This document shows positions 8,828 to 15,235 of a stretch of 15,235 nucleotides of DNA, piece by piece (the stretch's first letter is position 1; each line of letters begins with the position of its first letter). A program made the translations under genes and the position numbers. Source of the DNA: Methylomicrobium sp. (GTDB taxonomy: Bacteria; Pseudomonadota; Gammaproteobacteria; Methylococcales; Methylomonadaceae); NCBI GenBank assembly GCA_007135635.1, contig SLIO01000476.1, positions 1-15,235 of the forward strand, written 5' to 3'. The notes under the pieces are model-generated. The model saw nothing but the letters and a program-made list of their open reading frames with translations. It had not been told where the DNA came from and searched no databases.

Positions 8828-9913
8828 TTATTCTTCGCCCAATTGTGTCAATAGTTCAGCTTGATGCTCGTTGATCAACGGTTCGATGACATGATCAAGT
8901 CCACCTTCCATGATTTCGTCAAGTTTATAAAGGGTAAGGTTGATCCGGTGGTCGGTCATTCGGCCTTGCGGGTAATTGTAAGTACGAATCCGCTCAGAGC
9001 GGTCGCCGCTGCCGACTTGAAGTTTGCGATTGGCTTGTTGTTCGGCTTGGTGTTTTTCCTGCTCGGCCGATAATAGTCGCGATTGCAATAGCGACATCGC
9101 TCGGGCACGGTTTTTGTGTTGTGAACGTTCGTCCTGGCATTCGACGACGATACCGCTCGGAAGATGCGTGATGCGGATTGCCGATTCTGTTTTGTTGACA
9201 TGTTGACCGCCCGCGCCAGACGAACGATATGTGTCGATACGAAGATCTGCCGGATTGATGTCGATGGCATCGACTTCCTCGACTTCGGGCATGACTGCAA
9301 CGGTGCAGGCTGAGGTATGGATGCGGCCTTGGGACTCTGTTTCCGGGACGCGTTGTACCCGGTGCGCTCCCGATTCGAACTTGAGTTGCGAATAAACATC
9401 TTGGCCGGTTACGCGCAGGATAACTTCCTTATAGCCGCCGTGTTCGCCTTCGTTTTCATTGATGATCTCGGTTTTCCAGCCTTTTTTTTCGGCATAACGT
9501 TGATACATGCGTGCGAGATCGCCGGAAAATATTGCCGCTTCGTCGCCGCCGGTCCCTGCGCGGATTTCCAGAAAAATGTTTCGGTTATCGTTAGGGTCTT
9601 TCGGCAATAATAAAATCTGCAGTTCTTGCTCGATTGCGTCTTGTTGCTTTTCGGTGGCGAGTATTTCCTCGCGGGCCATTTCGCGCAGATCCGGGTCCGG
9701 GTCTTTGGCCAATTCTTGTGCTCCGGTTAGATTGTCGGCGGTATCGAGATAGCGTTTGTAGCAAGTGACAATCGGGTTTATTTGCGCGTATTCTTGGCTC
9801 AATGAGCGGAATTTATTCTGATTGGCTTGTATTTCGGGTTCAGCCAGTAATGCGGTGATTTCATCGAAACGTTCGCTTAAGTTGGCTAATTTGTGCGCTA
9901 TGGATGGCTTCAT
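8828..9913 (-). CDS. prfA: Peptide chain release factor 1 (RF1)
   Basis: A 361-residue class I release factor that reads UAA and UAG stop codons. The codon-recognition tripeptide is P190-E191-T192 in [18 protein letters not shown], the PxT form specific to RF1 (RF2 has SPF). The GGQ motif that triggers peptidyl-tRNA hydrolysis is at 235-237 in [17 protein letters not shown]237 is the residue PrmC methylates. [16 protein letters not shown] in the preceding domain is typical too. The ATG overlaps the hemA stop (ATGA), indicating coupled translation, and prmC follows after 5 bases. Confidence 0.98.
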   Translation of the reverse strand: MKPSIAHKLANLSERFDEITALLAEPEIQANQNKFRSLSQEYAQINPIVTCYKRYLDTADNLTGAQELAKDPDPDLREMAREEILATEKQQDAIEQELQILLLPKDPNDNRNIFLEIRAGTGGDEAAIFSGDLARMYQRYAEKKGWKTEIINENEGEHGGYKEVILRVTGQDVYSQLKFESGAHRVQRVPETESQGRIHTSACTVAVMPEVEEVDAIDINPADLRIDTYRSSGAGGQHVNKTESAIRITHLPSGIVVECQDERSQHKNRARAMSLLQSRLLSAEQEKHQAEQQANRKLQVGSGDRSERIRTYNYPQGRMTDHRINLTLYKLDEIMEGGLDHVIEPLINEHQAELLTQLGEE

Positions 9914-11169
9914 TGTGTATGGTTTAATTTGAAAATTTCGCGGGCCGCCGCTATCAAGTCGTGTCTTTCGTTGGCGCCGGCTTCCCGGATTTGCGCGCTG
10001 GGTGTATGGATGAGCTTGTTGGTCAGCGTATGCGCGAGTCTTTGCAGCGCTTCTTCGGCGGACATGCCATTTCTCATAAGGGCTAAGGTCTTTTCAAGGG
10101 TTTCGTCACGCGTTTTTTCGGCGTGTATCCGGAAATCCTTGATTGTGCTCAAAGCGCCTTGCGATCGCAACCAGGAAAGAAAATGTTCGACTTGTGTGTC
10201 GATGATCTCCTCTGCTTGCTCGGCGGCTTTGCGCCGGTTATCCATGTTTTGGTCGATCGTGTTTTTGAGATCGTCGACAGTATAGAGGTAGACATCGTTC
10301 AGTTGTTCGACTTCGGATTCTATATCGCGCGGTACTGCCAAGTCGACCATGAACATGGGCTTGTGTTTGCGTTTTTTGATGGCACTTTCAACTCGACCTT
10401 TACCTAAAATCGGCAATGAGCTTGCGGTTGACGAAACGACGATGTCGGCTTCTGCCAAGTGCATGGGTAACTCCGAGAGCGCGATGGCATAACCGTTAAA
10501 GCGCGTGGCCAAGGCGTGCGCTTTGTCATAGGTTCGATTGGCGATGATGATGCGTCCGATGCCGTGTTGGACCAAATGCCGTGCGGTCAATTCGATGGTT
10601 TCACCCGCGCCGATTAGGATCGCCGTTTGTTCACTTAATTTATCGAAGATTTGTTGTGCCAGTTGCACGGCGGCGAAGGCTATCGAAACAGGACTCGAGC
10701 CGATGGCGGTATCGGTCCTGACTTTTTTTGCCGCGGCGAAAGTATGCTGAAAGAGCTTGCCTAAATATTTGCCCAAGGTCCCCGCCTCATTAGCGGCTTG
10801 ATAGGCTGCTTTCATTTGACCCAAAATTTGCGGCTCGCCAAGGACCATTGAATCCAAACCGCACGCGACTCGAAACATATGCCGAATTAACTGGCTGTCG
10901 TTGTAGGTATAAAGATAGGGGGATAAATCGTTAGGCTTGATGTTTCTGGTTTGAGCGACCCAATCGATTAAAATATGTTTATTTTCGTTGGATGACTCGC
11001 AATAAAACTCCGTTCGATTGCAAGTCGAAAGAATGGCGGCTTCGGAAATATCGCTTAAACGCCAGAGCTCCTTGAGTGAGGTATCTAATATTTCGGCAGG
11101 GTAAGCTAGCCGTTCTCGGATTGAAACGGGGGCGGTGTTGTAATTTATCCCTACGGCAAGAAGTGTCAT
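9910..11169 (-). CDS. hemA: Glutamyl-tRNA reductase (GluTR)
   Basis: A 419-residue enzyme of normal length. It reduces Glu-tRNA(Glu) to glutamate-1-semialdehyde with NADPH, the first committed step of C5-pathway tetrapyrrole synthesis. The catalytic cysteine is C50 in [31 protein letters not shown] (about 104-123) and the NADPH-binding [16 protein letters not shown] (GAGE at 187-190) are both family hallmarks. The C-terminal dimerisation helix is present ([18 protein letters not shown]). The start [24 protein letters not shown] matches the E. coli N-terminus. It is the first gene of the minus-strand operon hemA-prfA-prmC-JAMM. No strong ribosome binding site is visible before its ATG. Confidence 0.98.
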   Translation of the reverse strand: MTLLAVGINYNTAPVSIRERLAYPAEILDTSLKELWRLSDISEAAILSTCNRTEFYCESSNENKHILIDWVAQTRNIKPNDLSPYLYTYNDSQLIRHMFRVACGLDSMVLGEPQILGQMKAAYQAANEAGTLGKYLGKLFQHTFAAAKKVRTDTAIGSSPVSIAFAAVQLAQQIFDKLSEQTAILIGAGETIELTARHLVQHGIGRIIIANRTYDKAHALATRFNGYAIALSELPMHLAEADIVVSSTASSLPILGKGRVESAIKKRKHKPMFMVDLAVPRDIESEVEQLNDVYLYTVDDLKNTIDQNMDNRRKAAEQAEEIIDTQVEHFLSWLRSQGALSTIKDFRIHAEKTRDETLEKTLALMRNGMSAEEALQRLAHTLTNKLIHTPSAQIREAGANERHDLIAAAREIFKLNHTQ

Positions 11170-11337
11170 CGTTTTAGATTAAGAGGTTGGAGCGAGCGTG
11201 GTTTTTAGTTTGGTGAGTCAGGCTCTTTAGGCTATTGAAATTGTTTAAAGTTGCTGCCTCGATTATGCGTGAGGAAAATTGCCGATTGAACTTAGCGGAT
11301 TTTAGTTTCGTCATAGTTTGGTTTTCCGTGGCGCGCC

Positions 11338-11367
11338 ATTGTTTGCCAAAAGTATTTTTTTAGTCAA
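11338..11367 (-). promoter_or_regulatory. Weak candidate hemA promoter
   Basis: On the minus strand TTGACT (11367-11362, five of six consensus bases) is followed by 18 bases and AACAAT (11343-11338, four of six). It lies about 170 bases upstream of the hemA ATG, next to a very A+T-rich stretch that could act as an UP element. It would leave a long leader, so it is only a candidate. Confidence 0.25.
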
Positions 11368-11479
11368 ATTTTTTAATATTTTAATTAAATAATTAAGTTT
11401 TATCCAAATGCAATGAAACAACTATCCGAACTGAAATGTTTTTCTGCTAATCTATTGCAAAACTGTATTGCAAATTATG

Positions 11480-11484
11480 AAGGA
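11480..11484 (+). promoter_or_regulatory. Ribosome binding site that decides a GTG start for the TPR lipoprotein
   Basis: AAGGA ends 7 bases before GTG at 11492. The other possible starts in this frame, TTG 11468 and ATG 11477, have no Shine-Dalgarno sequence in front. Starting at the GTG also gives a compact lipoprotein signal peptide (MSNYKLIAVIALVFLSGC). Confidence 0.7.
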
Positions 11485-11491
11485 TGTGAGT

Positions 11492-13234
11492 GTGTCGAAT
11501 TATAAGTTAATTGCCGTAATAGCCCTTGTTTTTCTTAGTGGTTGCGGTTCCTCTCAAGAAAGAGGGCGAGCCATGGATGAGCGTGACGAGTATTCACAGA
11601 GTTCTCATGACGAGCAAGGCGTCGAATCTGCAGAGCCTCAAACAGCTATAGAGCCGGATATTATGTATATGTTGCTGGCCGCCGAAATTGCCGGCCAACG
11701 AGGGCAGTACGATGTCGCTCTAGAAGGGTATCTTGAAGCGGCAAAAAGGGTCAATGATGTTAGATTGACCGAGCGTGCGGCGAAGATTGCACTTTTTATT
11801 AAAGATAGTGAAAGAGGCGATGAAGCTGTTACGCTTTGGTTGAAACAAGAGCCTGATAATTTAACAGCGAGAAAAATTGCCTTACTATCGGCCTTAAGAA
11901 AGGAAGTAAAACCATCGGCTATCGAGCATGCCCTGTTTTTATTGGACATGGATCCAGAAGGTTTTGAGGATGCGGTTATCGAGTTAATTAGGGCGCTGGG
12001 TCAAAAAGGCAATACTGCTTTTGTATATGATGTTTTGGAAGATCTTGCCGAGCAAAGACCGAAAGAATCCACTGTTTTTTTTATTCAAGCGATGTTGGCA
12101 ATGCAGTTGAACAGTAATGTGCTGGCGCAACGAAAAATTGACCAAGCTATTGAACTGCGTCCTGGTTGGGAAAAAGCTTTGTTGTTTAGGGCGCAAATAG
12201 CGGCTTTTTCAGGAGATTTGGCGAATGCAAAGGTCTATCTAACGGATTTATCGAAGCAATATCAAGATAGCTTGAAGGTCAAGAGGTTGTTGGCCCAAGT
12301 CCTGGTTAAGCTGGGCGAGTATGATGAGGCCGGCAAAGTTTATCTTGATATCATTGATGAGGAGCCGGAAGATTTTGAATCGCGATTCTCTTTGGCGCTG
12401 GTTAATTTACAGATGGAGCGAGACGATAAAGCGGAGTCTTTGTTTAAGGCCTTGATTCCTTATCCCGAATGGAGCGACCAAGCAAGCTTTTATCTGGGTA
12501 GAATTGCGGTTCGGGATGGCAGAAATAGTGATGCGTTGGTTTGGTTTGATAGAGTTTCGAGGGGCAGTTTACGCTTCGATGCTGCGGCTGCGGGGATATC
12601 TCTACTAATTAAAGATAAGCAATTTGAAGAGGCATCTGAGCGGTTAGGTCGACTTCGAGCACGCTCTGCCGATGAAAAGATGCGTGCGCTCTTGTTAGAG
12701 GCGGAGTTATATAACGAACAGAAGCTCTACATAAAGTCATTCGATTTGTTGAGCAAGGCGATTGAGGAAATGCCCGAACAAAAGGAATTGTTATATACCC
12801 GGGCTTTGGTGTCGGAGCGTATTGATCGTCTAGACGTGCTGGAGCAAGATTTAAGAAAGATACTGGCCCAGTATCCCGATGATGTGAGTGCTTTGAATGC
12901 CTTGGGTTATACCTTGGCGGATAGGACCGACCGTTACGAGGAAGCGCGGGTTTATCTTGAAAAGGCTTTGCTATTGCAGCCTGATGAGGCGGTGATTATC
13001 GATAGCTACGGATGGTTGCAATACAAGCTGGGTAATTATGAGAAGGCCTTAGAATATTTACAGAAGGCTTATTCCAAGCAACAGGAAAACGAAATTGCGG
13101 CGCATTTGGCAGAAGTATTGTGGGTCTTGGGTCGCAAGGATGAGGCGAAAAAATTATTCGAACAGACGATAAAAAAGTCGCCTGACGATGAATATCTTTT
13201 GGATTTTCAGCGGCGAATTCTTGATGCAGAATGA
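11492..13234 (+). CDS. lbcA: TPR-repeat outer-membrane lipoprotein, LbcA-like
   Basis: A 580-residue protein starting at GTG. It has a short signal peptide ending in the lipobox L-S-G-C, with the lipidated cysteine at 18; the +2 residue is Gly, so an outer-membrane destination is expected. A polar linker rich in Asp, Glu, Ser and Gln follows, then helical tetratricopeptide repeats to the end. The clearest are near the C-terminus (ALNALGYTLADRTDRYEEA; YGWLQYKLGNYEKALEYL; AEVLWVLGRKDEAKKLFEQ). Pseudomonas aeruginosa has a TPR lipoprotein of similar size in the same place between hemA and lolB (PA4667, LbcA), which binds the periplasmic protease CtpA and helps it degrade peptidoglycan hydrolases. 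The LbcA name rests on this position, size and architecture, not on an alignment. The stop overlaps the lolB start (ATGA). Confidence 0.85.
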   Translation: MSNYKLIAVIALVFLSGCGSSQERGRAMDERDEYSQSSHDEQGVESAEPQTAIEPDIMYMLLAAEIAGQRGQYDVALEGYLEAAKRVNDVRLTERAAKIALFIKDSERGDEAVTLWLKQEPDNLTARKIALLSALRKEVKPSAIEHALFLLDMDPEGFEDAVIELIRALGQKGNTAFVYDVLEDLAEQRPKESTVFFIQAMLAMQLNSNVLAQRKIDQAIELRPGWEKALLFRAQIAAFSGDLANAKVYLTDLSKQYQDSLKVKRLLAQVLVKLGEYDEAGKVYLDIIDEEPEDFESRFSLALVNLQMERDDKAESLFKALIPYPEWSDQASFYLGRIAVRDGRNSDALVWFDRVSRGSLRFDAAAAGISLLIKDKQFEEASERLGRLRARSADEKMRALLLEAELYNEQKLYIKSFDLLSKAIEEMPEQKELLYTRALVSERIDRLDVLEQDLRKILAQYPDDVSALNALGYTLADRTDRYEEARVYLEKALLLQPDEAVIIDSYGWLQYKLGNYEKALEYLQKAYSKQQENEIAAHLAEVLWVLGRKDEAKKLFEQTIKKSPDDEYLLDFQRRILDAE

Positions 13235-13818
13235 AAAGTCAATACGAAAAATATCGCTATGTATGGCTTGTATTAGTTCTATCGATTTTGACAGGATGCT
13301 CTGTTGCTCCGATTGCTGAATTGGCGAAGTACTCGGAAGACGGTCGTGATGAGTATTATCAATTAAGGCAATGGAGTTTGAATGGGCGTGTGGCATTGTC
13401 GGCCGGTAACGATTCATGGTCGGCAAGTGTTGAATGGCGGCGTTTCGACGACGAAGAAAATATTCGCATCGCGGGACCCTTGGGGCAAGGCGCGGTTTTT
13501 ATTAATATTGCCGACGATTATGTCGATGTAGATCGTGGTCAAGGGGCTGTCAGGTATTTCGATCGCTCTGATGAGTTTGTGACCGATCAACTCGGTTTTT
13601 ATGTCCCGCTTCGATCGTTGCGTTACTGGGTGGTGGGGTTGGTAGATCCTGAGTTGTCGTCTGAAGAGATAATTAATGGATTTGAGCAGGGAGCTTGGCG
13701 GGTCCTGTATAGGCAGATGCAAAATACGGAATATGGGTCTTTACCTTACAAGATGGATGTATCGAGTCAAGATGTGAGATTAAAGTTAATTATTGATCAG
13801 TGGAATGTGCATGAGTGA
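13231..13818 (+). CDS. lolB: Outer-membrane lipoprotein insertase LolB
   Basis: A 195-residue lipoprotein with signal peptide and lipobox L-T-G-C, cysteine at 23. LolB takes lipoproteins from the periplasmic carrier LolA and inserts them into the outer membrane. Family features are WSLNGRVALSAGNDSWSASVEW near the mature N-terminus, RIAGPLGQGAVFI, and PLRSLRYWVVGLVDPE (about 126-141). It starts at an ATG that overlaps the stop of the preceding TPR gene and overlaps the start of ispE, so the three are translationally coupled. Placement between hemA and ispE is the classic gammaproteobacterial arrangement. No anomaly was seen. Confidence 0.95.
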   Translation: MKSQYEKYRYVWLVLVLSILTGCSVAPIAELAKYSEDGRDEYYQLRQWSLNGRVALSAGNDSWSASVEWRRFDDEENIRIAGPLGQGAVFINIADDYVDVDRGQGAVRYFDRSDEFVTDQLGFYVPLRSLRYWVVGLVDPELSSEEIINGFEQGAWRVLYRQMQNTEYGSLPYKMDVSSQDVRLKLIIDQWNVHE

Positions 13819-14659
13819 GGTTAAACAAAGATGGCCGGCGCCGGCAAAATTGAATTTAATGCTACGAATTGTAGGGCAAAGGGAAGATGGTTATCATTTG
13901 CTGCAAACGGTTTTTCAATTCATTGACTTGTGTGATTGGCTGGTATTCCATCCGGTAAGTGATTCGGCGATTTCATTGAAAAATCCGCTACCCGGAGTTC
14001 CGGTAGATCAGGATTTAACCTTTCGGGCAGCTAGGTTGTTAAAAGATGAAACCGGTTATCAGGGTGGCGTAGTTATCGAGATTGAAAAGCACCTGCCTAT
14101 GGGAGGCGGTTTAGGTGGAGGTAGTTCCGATGCGGCAACGACTTTGGTTGCGCTTAATGATTTGTGGCAGTTAGGGCTTTCCCGAGAGCGGCTCATGCAG
14201 TTAGGCTTACGCTTGGGTGCGGACGTGCCTGTTTTTGTTTTCGGTCATAGCGCCTGGGCGGAAGGAGTTGGTGAGGTGCTTCAGAAAATTGAAGTTCCGG
14301 AGAAATGGGTTGTGGTATTAAAGCCGGATTGCCATGTCGATACAAAAGAAATATTTTCATCAAAAGATTTGACAAGAAGTAGTAAATCAATCAAAATAGC
14401 CGACTTTATTGCGGGTCAGAGCCAAAACGATTGTTTGGATGTTGTTCGCAAGTTTTACCCGTCTGTTGATGGGGCTATACGAGAGTTGTCGCAATTCTCC
14501 GAAGCAAAGTTGACAGGTACAGGAGCATGCGTTTTTGCTCAGTTTGATACAGAGTTGGCAGCTAAAAAGGCGTATTTGTCGCTGAGTGGAAAGTGGCAAT
14601 CTTACCTGTGTAAAGGAATAAACAGGTCTCCGTTGTACTCAAGTCTGAATGATGCTTAA
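13811..14659 (+). CDS. ispE: 4-diphosphocytidyl-2-C-methyl-D-erythritol kinase (IspE)
   Basis: A 282-residue GHMP kinase of the MEP isoprenoid pathway that phosphorylates CDP-methylerythritol at its 2-hydroxyl. WPAPAKLNLMLRIVGQREDGYH opens the protein, with the active-site Lys at 13. The ATP loop LPMGGGLGGGSSDAA spans about 95-109, and the catalytic Asp is about 138 in LGADVPVFV. SEAKLTGTGACVFAQF is the late GHMP motif. The ATG at 13811 is preferred because GGA lies 6 bases upstream and the length then matches E. coli IspE; ATG 13805 is possible. It overlaps the end of lolB by 8 bases. tRNA-Gln follows 24 bases after the stop. Confidence 0.97.
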   Translation: MSEVKQRWPAPAKLNLMLRIVGQREDGYHLLQTVFQFIDLCDWLVFHPVSDSAISLKNPLPGVPVDQDLTFRAARLLKDETGYQGGVVIEIEKHLPMGGGLGGGSSDAATTLVALNDLWQLGLSRERLMQLGLRLGADVPVFVFGHSAWAEGVGEVLQKIEVPEKWVVVLKPDCHVDTKEIFSSKDLTRSSKSIKIADFIAGQSQNDCLDVVRKFYPSVDGAIRELSQFSEAKLTGTGACVFAQFDTELAAKKAYLSLSGKWQSYLCKGINRSPLYSSLNDA

Positions 14660-14683
14660 GACTGGTAAGTATATCTAAATAAT

Positions 14684-14758
14684 TGGGCCGTCGCCAAGCG
14701 GTAAGGCACGGGGTTTTGATCCCCGCATACCCAGGTTCGAATCCTGGCGGCCCAGCCA
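14684..14758 (+). tRNA. tRNA-Gln, anticodon TTG (UUG)
   Basis: The cloverleaf folds fully. Acceptor TGGGCCG (14684-14690) pairs with CGGCCCA (14748-14754), the discriminator is G, and CCA is encoded at 14756-14758. The anticodon stem CGGGG/CCCCG encloses loop TTTTGAT (14714-14720), placing the anticodon at 14716-14718. The T arm carries GGTTCGAATCC. The first pair is U1-A72, the base pair used by both GlnRS and GatCAB to recognise tRNA(Gln). It sits between ispE and prs and is probably processed from their shared transcript. Confidence 0.97.
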
Positions 14759-14798
14759 TTACCTTAACAGCGAATTAATTCAATCTGGGAGTGCCTGA

Positions 14799-15235
14799 AT
14801 GAGTGATGCCTCTTTAATGGTGTTTTCCGGTAATGCGAATCCGGCATTGTCGGAGGGGATTGTTAAAAAGCTTAGTATGCGGCTCGGAATGGCCACAGTG
14901 GGTCGATTCAGCGACGGAGAAGTCGCGGTTGAGGTTGAGGAAAACATAAGAGGCAAGGATGTATTTGTCATTCAACCGACTTGTTCACCGACTAATGAGA
15001 ATTTAATGGAGTTGCTGGTGATGATCGACGCATTTCGTCGCGCATCAGCATCTCGAATAACGGCAGTTATGCCGTATTATGGTTATGCAAGACAGGATAG
15101 GCGTTCGCGTTCTGCAAGGGTTCCTATCAGTGCTAAGTTAGTTGCCAAAATGATTGGCGAGGCCGGGGCGGATCGGGTGTTGACTGTTGATCTTCATGCG
15201 GATCAGATTCAGGGTTTTTTTGATATTCCGGTCGA
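14799..15235 (+). CDS. prs: Ribose-phosphate pyrophosphokinase (PRPP synthetase), 3' end cut by the window edge
   Basis: The first 145 codons are present; the gene runs off the right edge. It makes phosphoribosyl pyrophosphate from ribose-5-phosphate and ATP for nucleotide, histidine, tryptophan and NAD synthesis. The translation has the class I blocks [68 protein letters not shown] with the ATP-binding basic loop, and [19 protein letters not shown] at the cut. GGGAG lies 7 bases before the ATG. It follows tRNA-Gln by 40 bases, the usual ispE-tRNA-prs order. Confidence 0.97.
   Translation, partial: MSDASLMVFSGNANPALSEGIVKKLSMRLGMATVGRFSDGEVAVEVEENIRGKDVFVIQPTCSPTNENLMELLVMIDAFRRASASRITAVMPYYGYARQDRRSRSARVPISAKLVAKMIGEAGADRVLTVDLHADQIQGFFDIPV

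Larger units (their letters stand above)
11170..11491. other. Divergent control region between hemA and the TPR lipoprotein gene
   Basis: About 320 bases without a credible gene. The core from about 11350 to 11402 is almost pure A+T and must serve one or both divergent genes. A weak sigma-70-like promoter points towards hemA (11338-11367). A 9-base direct repeat lies just before the start of the lipoprotein gene (11453-11461 and 11466-11474). A 32-codon frame at 11265-11363 lacks a ribosome binding site and is not called. Confidence 0.6.

Noticed and set aside
9893..10285. A 130-codon plus-strand frame opposite hemA
   Set aside because: It is antisense to conserved hemA, and its Ser/Arg/Cys-rich translation has no family features. 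It is a shadow frame.
11265..11363. A 32-codon plus-strand frame (MREENCRLNLADF...) between hemA and the lipoprotein gene
   Set aside because: No ribosome binding site is present, it runs into the A+T-rich promoter stretch, and no recognisable domain is seen.
11425..11453. Promoter for the lipoprotein gene using TAATCT at 11448 as a -10
   Set aside because: The hexamer at the right distance upstream (TCCGAA) does not resemble a -35 element.

Overview
The window looks like chromosomal housekeeping DNA of a gammaproteobacterium. The main evidence is gene order: hemA-prfA-prmC diverges from a TPR-lipoprotein/lolB/ispE/tRNA-Gln/prs series, as in Pseudomonas, and mreB-mreC-mreD-mrdA lies nearby. 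GatCAB shows that the organism can make Gln-tRNA(Gln) and/or Asn-tRNA(Asn) by transamidation. Moderate base composition and two Uma2-family genes would suit a methanotroph-like lineage (Methylococcales), but that placement is an impression, not a demonstration.

Layout. (1) Positions 1-2684, minus strand: the cell-shape operon mreB-mreC-mreD-mrdA, of which mrdA (PBP2) contributes only its first codons. (2) 2685-3039: a 355-bp divergent gap with a good -10 element for mreB, a palindrome, and protein-like reading frames that lack a start codon. (3) 3040-7491, plus strand: gatC-gatA-[Uma2]-gatB-[Uma2], the amidotransferase operon with one Uma2 nuclease-fold gene between gatA and gatB and a different one after gatB. 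(4) 7522-11169, minus strand: hemA-prfA-prmC followed by a small JAMM/MPN metalloprotease gene. (5) 11170-11491: a divergent control region with a strikingly A+T-rich core. (6) 11492-15235, plus strand: a TPR lipoprotein (LbcA-like by content and position), lolB, ispE, tRNA-Gln(UUG) and the first 145 codons of prs.

How the genes fit together. MreB/C/D and PBP2 form the elongasome. HemA spends Glu-tRNA(Glu) on tetrapyrroles, while GatCAB amidates Glu-tRNA(Gln); a tRNA-Gln gene lies in the same window. RF1 (prfA) carries the GGQ glutamine that PrmC methylates. LolB inserts lipoproteins into the outer membrane and the gene before it encodes a lipoprotein. IspE and Prs supply isoprenoid and PRPP precursors.

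Most of the window is ordinary. I did not find a convincing new multi-gene system. The items most worth a second look are a possible AUU start codon for mreC, the two dissimilar Uma2 genes interleaved with gatCAB, the orphan JAMM protease after prmC, and the protein-like but start-less sequence in the mreB-gatC gap.
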